Of a stretch of DNA of 7,981 nucleotides, positions 6,498 to 7,981 are shown piece after piece. Made by a program: the position numbers and the translations under genes. The DNA is from Halonatronomonas sp051745085 (GTDB lineage Bacteria; Bacillota; Halanaerobiia; Halanaerobiales; Halarsenatibacteraceae). The stretch covers positions 1 to 7,981 of the forward strand of contig JBNJDR010000070.1 in assembly GCA_051745085.1 (NCBI GenBank), given 5' to 3'. The first letter of the stretch is position 1, and the number at the start of each line of letters is the position of its first letter. Under the pieces are notes generated by a model. It worked only from the letters and a program-made list of their open reading frames with translations. It made no database searches and was not told the DNA's origin.

Positions 6498-6503
6498 ATT
6501 TCA
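6495..6503 (-). promoter_or_regulatory. Candidate extended -10 promoter for hppA
   Basis: Minus-strand TGAAATAAT gives AATAAT (five of six matches to TATAAT) with a TGn extension. The sequence about 17 bases upstream (GTTAAA) is a poor -35 box. A start near 6488 would give a leader of about 29 bases containing the AAGGAGG site. It lies after the secG terminator, which is where an independent hppA promoter should be. Confidence 0.4.
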
Positions 6504-6525
6504 AAACCCAGCAAAAATTTAACAT

Positions 6526-6554
6526 AAAAAGGAAAACAGCGGCCTATGACCGCT
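6526..6554 (-). terminator. Intrinsic terminator after secG
   Basis: Minus-strand AGCGGTC (6554-6548), loop ATA and GGCCGCT (6544-6538) form a seven-pair G+C-rich stem with one wobble. GTTTTCCTTTTT (6537-6526) follows. It lies 32 bases after the secG stop and separates secG from hppA. A small GCTG-TTAT-CAGC hairpin stands just ahead of it. Confidence 0.85.
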
Positions 6555-6586
6555 ATATGCTGATAACAGCAAAATAAAATATATTA

Positions 6587-6808
6587 TTAAAGTACCGCCA
6601 GCAAAAATGAAAGTAACATAAAAGCAATAGCTGCCACCATAGTTGCTTTATTAATCTTTTCTTCTAATTTTCTACCGCCTGAACCAAAAAATTGAGTTGC
6701 TCCACCATCAATAGCTCCAGAAAGCCCGGCACTCTTACCAGATTGAAGTAATACTCCCACAATTACTCCAAGCGATGCTATCAAATGTAATACTTTAAGT
6801 GCTGTCAC
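6587..6808 (-). CDS. secG: SecG, protein translocase subunit
   Basis: SecG is the small accessory subunit of the SecYEG channel and aids SecA-driven protein export. The product is 73 residues: a first membrane helix (about 3-21), the conserved loop LLQSGKSAGLSGAIDGG (20-36) with TQFFGSGGRK, and a second membrane helix (about 54-73) ending at the C-terminus. GTG 6808 is preferred because GGAGGTG (6821-6815) lies eight bases ahead. An upstream in-frame GTG at 6817 would add three residues but is itself part of that ribosome binding site. In many Firmicutes secG directly precedes rnr-smpB-ssrA; here hppA and two small genes separate them. It has its own promoter and terminator. Confidence 0.95.
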   Translation of the reverse strand: MTALKVLHLIASLGVIVGVLLQSGKSAGLSGAIDGGATQFFGSGGRKLEEKINKATMVAAIAFMLLSFLLAVL

Positions 6809-6814
6809 AAACTT

Positions 6815-6822
6815 CACCTCCC
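6815..6822 (-). promoter_or_regulatory. secG ribosome binding site that decides the start
   Basis: Minus-strand GGGAGGTG is an eight-base near-perfect complement to the 16S rRNA 3' end. The GTG at its end (6817-6815) is in frame with secG and could be mistaken for the start codon. Only the next GTG (6808-6806) has the normal eight-base spacing. Confidence 0.8.
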
Positions 6823-6854
6823 AGTGATATTATCCTAAATTCTTACCTTTTATT

Positions 6855-6883
6855 ATTTTAACATAAGTGAGAAGAAAAAACAA
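6855..6883 (-). promoter_or_regulatory. Promoter for secG
   Basis: Minus-strand TTGTTT (6883-6878), a 17-base spacer and TAAAAT (6860-6855) with a TG extension (TGTTAAAAT) form a good extended -10 promoter. The predicted start near 6848 leaves a leader of about 40 bases to the GTG at 6808. It is divergent from the dnaD promoter, with 14 bases between the two -35 boxes. Confidence 0.65.
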
Positions 6884-6891
6884 TACACTAT

Positions 6892-6903
6892 TTTCAATTG
6901 AAA
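6892..6903. repeat. 12-base palindrome between divergent promoters
   Basis: TTTCAATTGAAA is a perfect inverted repeat. Its right half is the dnaD -35 box (TTGAAA), and its left edge lies eight bases from the secG -35 box. It is well placed as an operator for a dimeric regulator, but no regulator gene is in the window. Confidence 0.45.
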
Positions 6904-6926
6904 TCCTTCATCTGCTATGATATATT
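6898..6926 (+). promoter_or_regulatory. Promoter for dnaD and the helicase loader
   Basis: TTGAAA (6898-6903), a spacer of exactly 17 bases and TATATT (6921-6926) with a TG extension (TGATATATT) make a strong sigma-A promoter. Transcription should begin near 6933, giving a leader of about 50 bases with GAGGTG (6972-6977) before the dnaD ATG. Confidence 0.78.
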
Positions 6927-6982
6927 ATATACACGTTAATTTCAAATTAATAAGCAAAAATCTCAACTAATGAGGTGAATAT

Positions 6983-7690
6983 ATGCTTGACAGTGTCGAT
7001 GATATCTGGCAATCTGATTTGTCAGCCCAGGAAAAATTAACTCTGGTAATTCTCTATACTGAACTGCTGGATGCTCAAGCTAATTTTGATAATAAAGATA
7101 ATAGACTCCTCTATTCTCTCAATGAGCTGGCTCAGAAAAGCTCTCTCTCCAAAAATGAAATCACAGAAATTGTAATAAATCTTGATCATACTGAATGGCT
7201 GGATCTTATTGCCATAGATAAAGTGGAACATGATTTAAGTTTAATCGAAATAAAATTACCATTCATTAAAATAATAAATAACCCAATAAATAACGAAATA
7301 GATAGAGATCATATAAAAGATGAAGATTTCGATGAAGAAATGGACTTAATCCTTAGCTACTGGAGAAAACACTTTAAGTCCCGCCCTATGACCCCCACTG
7401 AATACACCTATTTAATGGGTTACATTGAAAAAGGGATTGAACCGGATCTTATAGTGGAACTATTAGCATACACAGCCAATCAAGGTGTTAAAAATCCAAT
7501 TTCTTATCTTAAGTCGATATTAAATGATCTTTATAACAAAAATATTAAAAATTTAGATGACTACCTGGATGATCAAGAGGAGATGAATAACATTGGAAAA
7601 GAATCAATTTCAGAAAATAATAAACGAAAAGAAGAAAGAGATAAATTCAAAGATATCTCAGAACTCAAAAAAAGGGGCTGGAATCAGTAA
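6983..7690 (+). CDS. dnaD: DnaD-domain primosome protein
   Basis: DnaD proteins help open DNA and recruit the replicative helicase at origins and restart sites in Firmicutes. The 235-residue product starts with a winged-helix region (about 11-95, with LNELAQKSSLSKNEITEIVINL) and continues through an acidic linker. Its C-terminal DnaD/DnaB_2 domain (about 124-195) has YWRKHF, YIEKGIEPDLIVELL and NPISYLKSILNDLYNKNIKN. The usual Y-x3-I-x3-W motif is present as Y175-I179-L183, with Leu in place of Trp. A charged, lysine- and glutamate-rich tail (200-235) is probably disordered. ATG 6983 follows GAGGTG at short, normal spacing. Its last 98 bases overlap the start of the next frame. The family call is firm; whether it is the true DnaD orthologue or a DnaD-like paralogue is not. 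Confidence 0.88.
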   Translation: MLDSVDDIWQSDLSAQEKLTLVILYTELLDAQANFDNKDNRLLYSLNELAQKSSLSKNEITEIVINLDHTEWLDLIAIDKVEHDLSLIEIKLPFIKIINNPINNEIDRDHIKDEDFDEEMDLILSYWRKHFKSRPMTPTEYTYLMGYIEKGIEPDLIVELLAYTANQGVKNPISYLKSILNDLYNKNIKNLDDYLDDQEEMNNIGKESISENNKRKEERDKFKDISELKKRGWNQ

Positions 7691-7981
7691 ACCTCCTAAA
7701 CACCAGGTAGTTGCCAAATTAACTAGTTTTATCCTGGGTAATGCCAATATTGATCCTCTATATAGGGAGTGTAGTCTAAAAAACTTTAAAACAAAATATT
7801 TGTCTCCAGAAAACCGGGAAGCTTATACTAAAATACGCAATTATATCAAAAATATTGATACAGTTATTAATGTGCCTCAATCTCTTTATCTATATAGCGT
7901 TTATCCGGGTATAGGCAAAACCCATCTTGCTGTAGCCGCCCTGCGTAATTTGGCAAAAAAATTGGCTGAGAATGAATATGA
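7593..7981 (+). CDS. DnaC/DnaI-like helicase loader ATPase, 3' end outside window
   Basis: An open frame in phase +1 to dnaD runs off the window. It encodes an AAA+ ATPase of the helicase-loader (DnaC/DnaI/IstB-like) type: after a segment resembling family members (LYRECSLKNFKTKYLSPENR, 56-75) comes the Walker A P-loop YPGIGKTHLAVAAL (104-117). The P-loop's usual first Gly is Val103. Location after dnaD fits a primosome role: loading the replicative helicase onto DNA. The start is uncertain. The frame opens at 7587 and has no ATG; the TTG at 7593 is ten bases after AGAGGAG (7576-7582) and is used here. Later candidates (TTG 7800, GTG 7872) would cut into conserved sequence. The N-terminus lacks the cysteine zinc-binding domain of B. 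subtilis DnaI. Only about 129 codons are visible. Confidence 0.75.
   Translation, partial: MEKNQFQKIINEKKKEINSKISQNSKKGAGISKPPKHQVVAKLTSFILGNANIDPLYRECSLKNFKTKYLSPENREAYTKIRNYIKNIDTVINVPQSLYLYSVYPGIGKTHLAVAALRNLAKKLAENEY

Noticed and set aside
1..7981. CRISPR array, insertion sequence or defence system
   Set aside because: No regularly spaced repeats, transposase or terminal inverted repeats were seen on either strand, and all sizeable frames belong to core cellular families.

Overview
This is an A+T-rich stretch of a Bacillota (Firmicutes) chromosome. The indications are SmpB, RNase R and tmRNA in a row, SecG next door, a DnaD-type primosome protein followed by a P-loop helicase loader, strong AGGAGG ribosome binding sites and sigma-A type promoters. 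A membrane pyrophosphatase of predicted K+-dependent, Na+-pumping type suggests an anaerobe with sodium energetics. A clostridial or halanaerobial bacterium is my best guess, but the lineage is inferred from gene content only.

Layout: almost everything from 1 to 6808 is transcribed leftwards (minus strand). In transcription order it holds secG (6587-6808) with its own promoter and terminator; hppA (4513-6459) with its own terminator; and a tight four-gene operon of a PaaI-type hotdog thioesterase (3999-4415), an HD-domain phosphohydrolase (3417-3977), rnr (1294-3417) and smpB (807-1280). These are followed by ssrA (tmRNA, 380-741) from a perfect-consensus promoter and tRNA-Trp (266-342). The last 265 bases hold no gene I can name. 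They contain a probable structured RNA or leader ending in a strong intrinsic terminator (12-56). Rightwards from a divergent promoter region at 6855-6926 run dnaD (6983-7690) and the start of an overlapping DnaC/DnaI-like ATPase that leaves the window at 7981.

Functional themes: the rnr-smpB-ssrA block is the ribosome-rescue and non-stop mRNA decay module. tmRNA charged with alanine and carried by SmpB frees stalled ribosomes and adds the tag (A)ANDNNYALAAA, and RNase R degrades the faulty message. secG belongs to the Sec translocon. hppA couples pyrophosphate hydrolysis to ion export. dnaD and the ATPase load the replicative helicase.

Most of the window is ordinary core genome. The parts most worth a second look are the structured RNA candidate at 12-200, the 98-base dnaD/loader overlap with no ATG or GTG start near the expected N-terminus and an A7 run in the overlap, the terminator hairpin lying between a promoter and the thioesterase start codon, and the palindrome between the secG and dnaD promoters. 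I found no CRISPR array, insertion sequence, phage gene or clear defence system.
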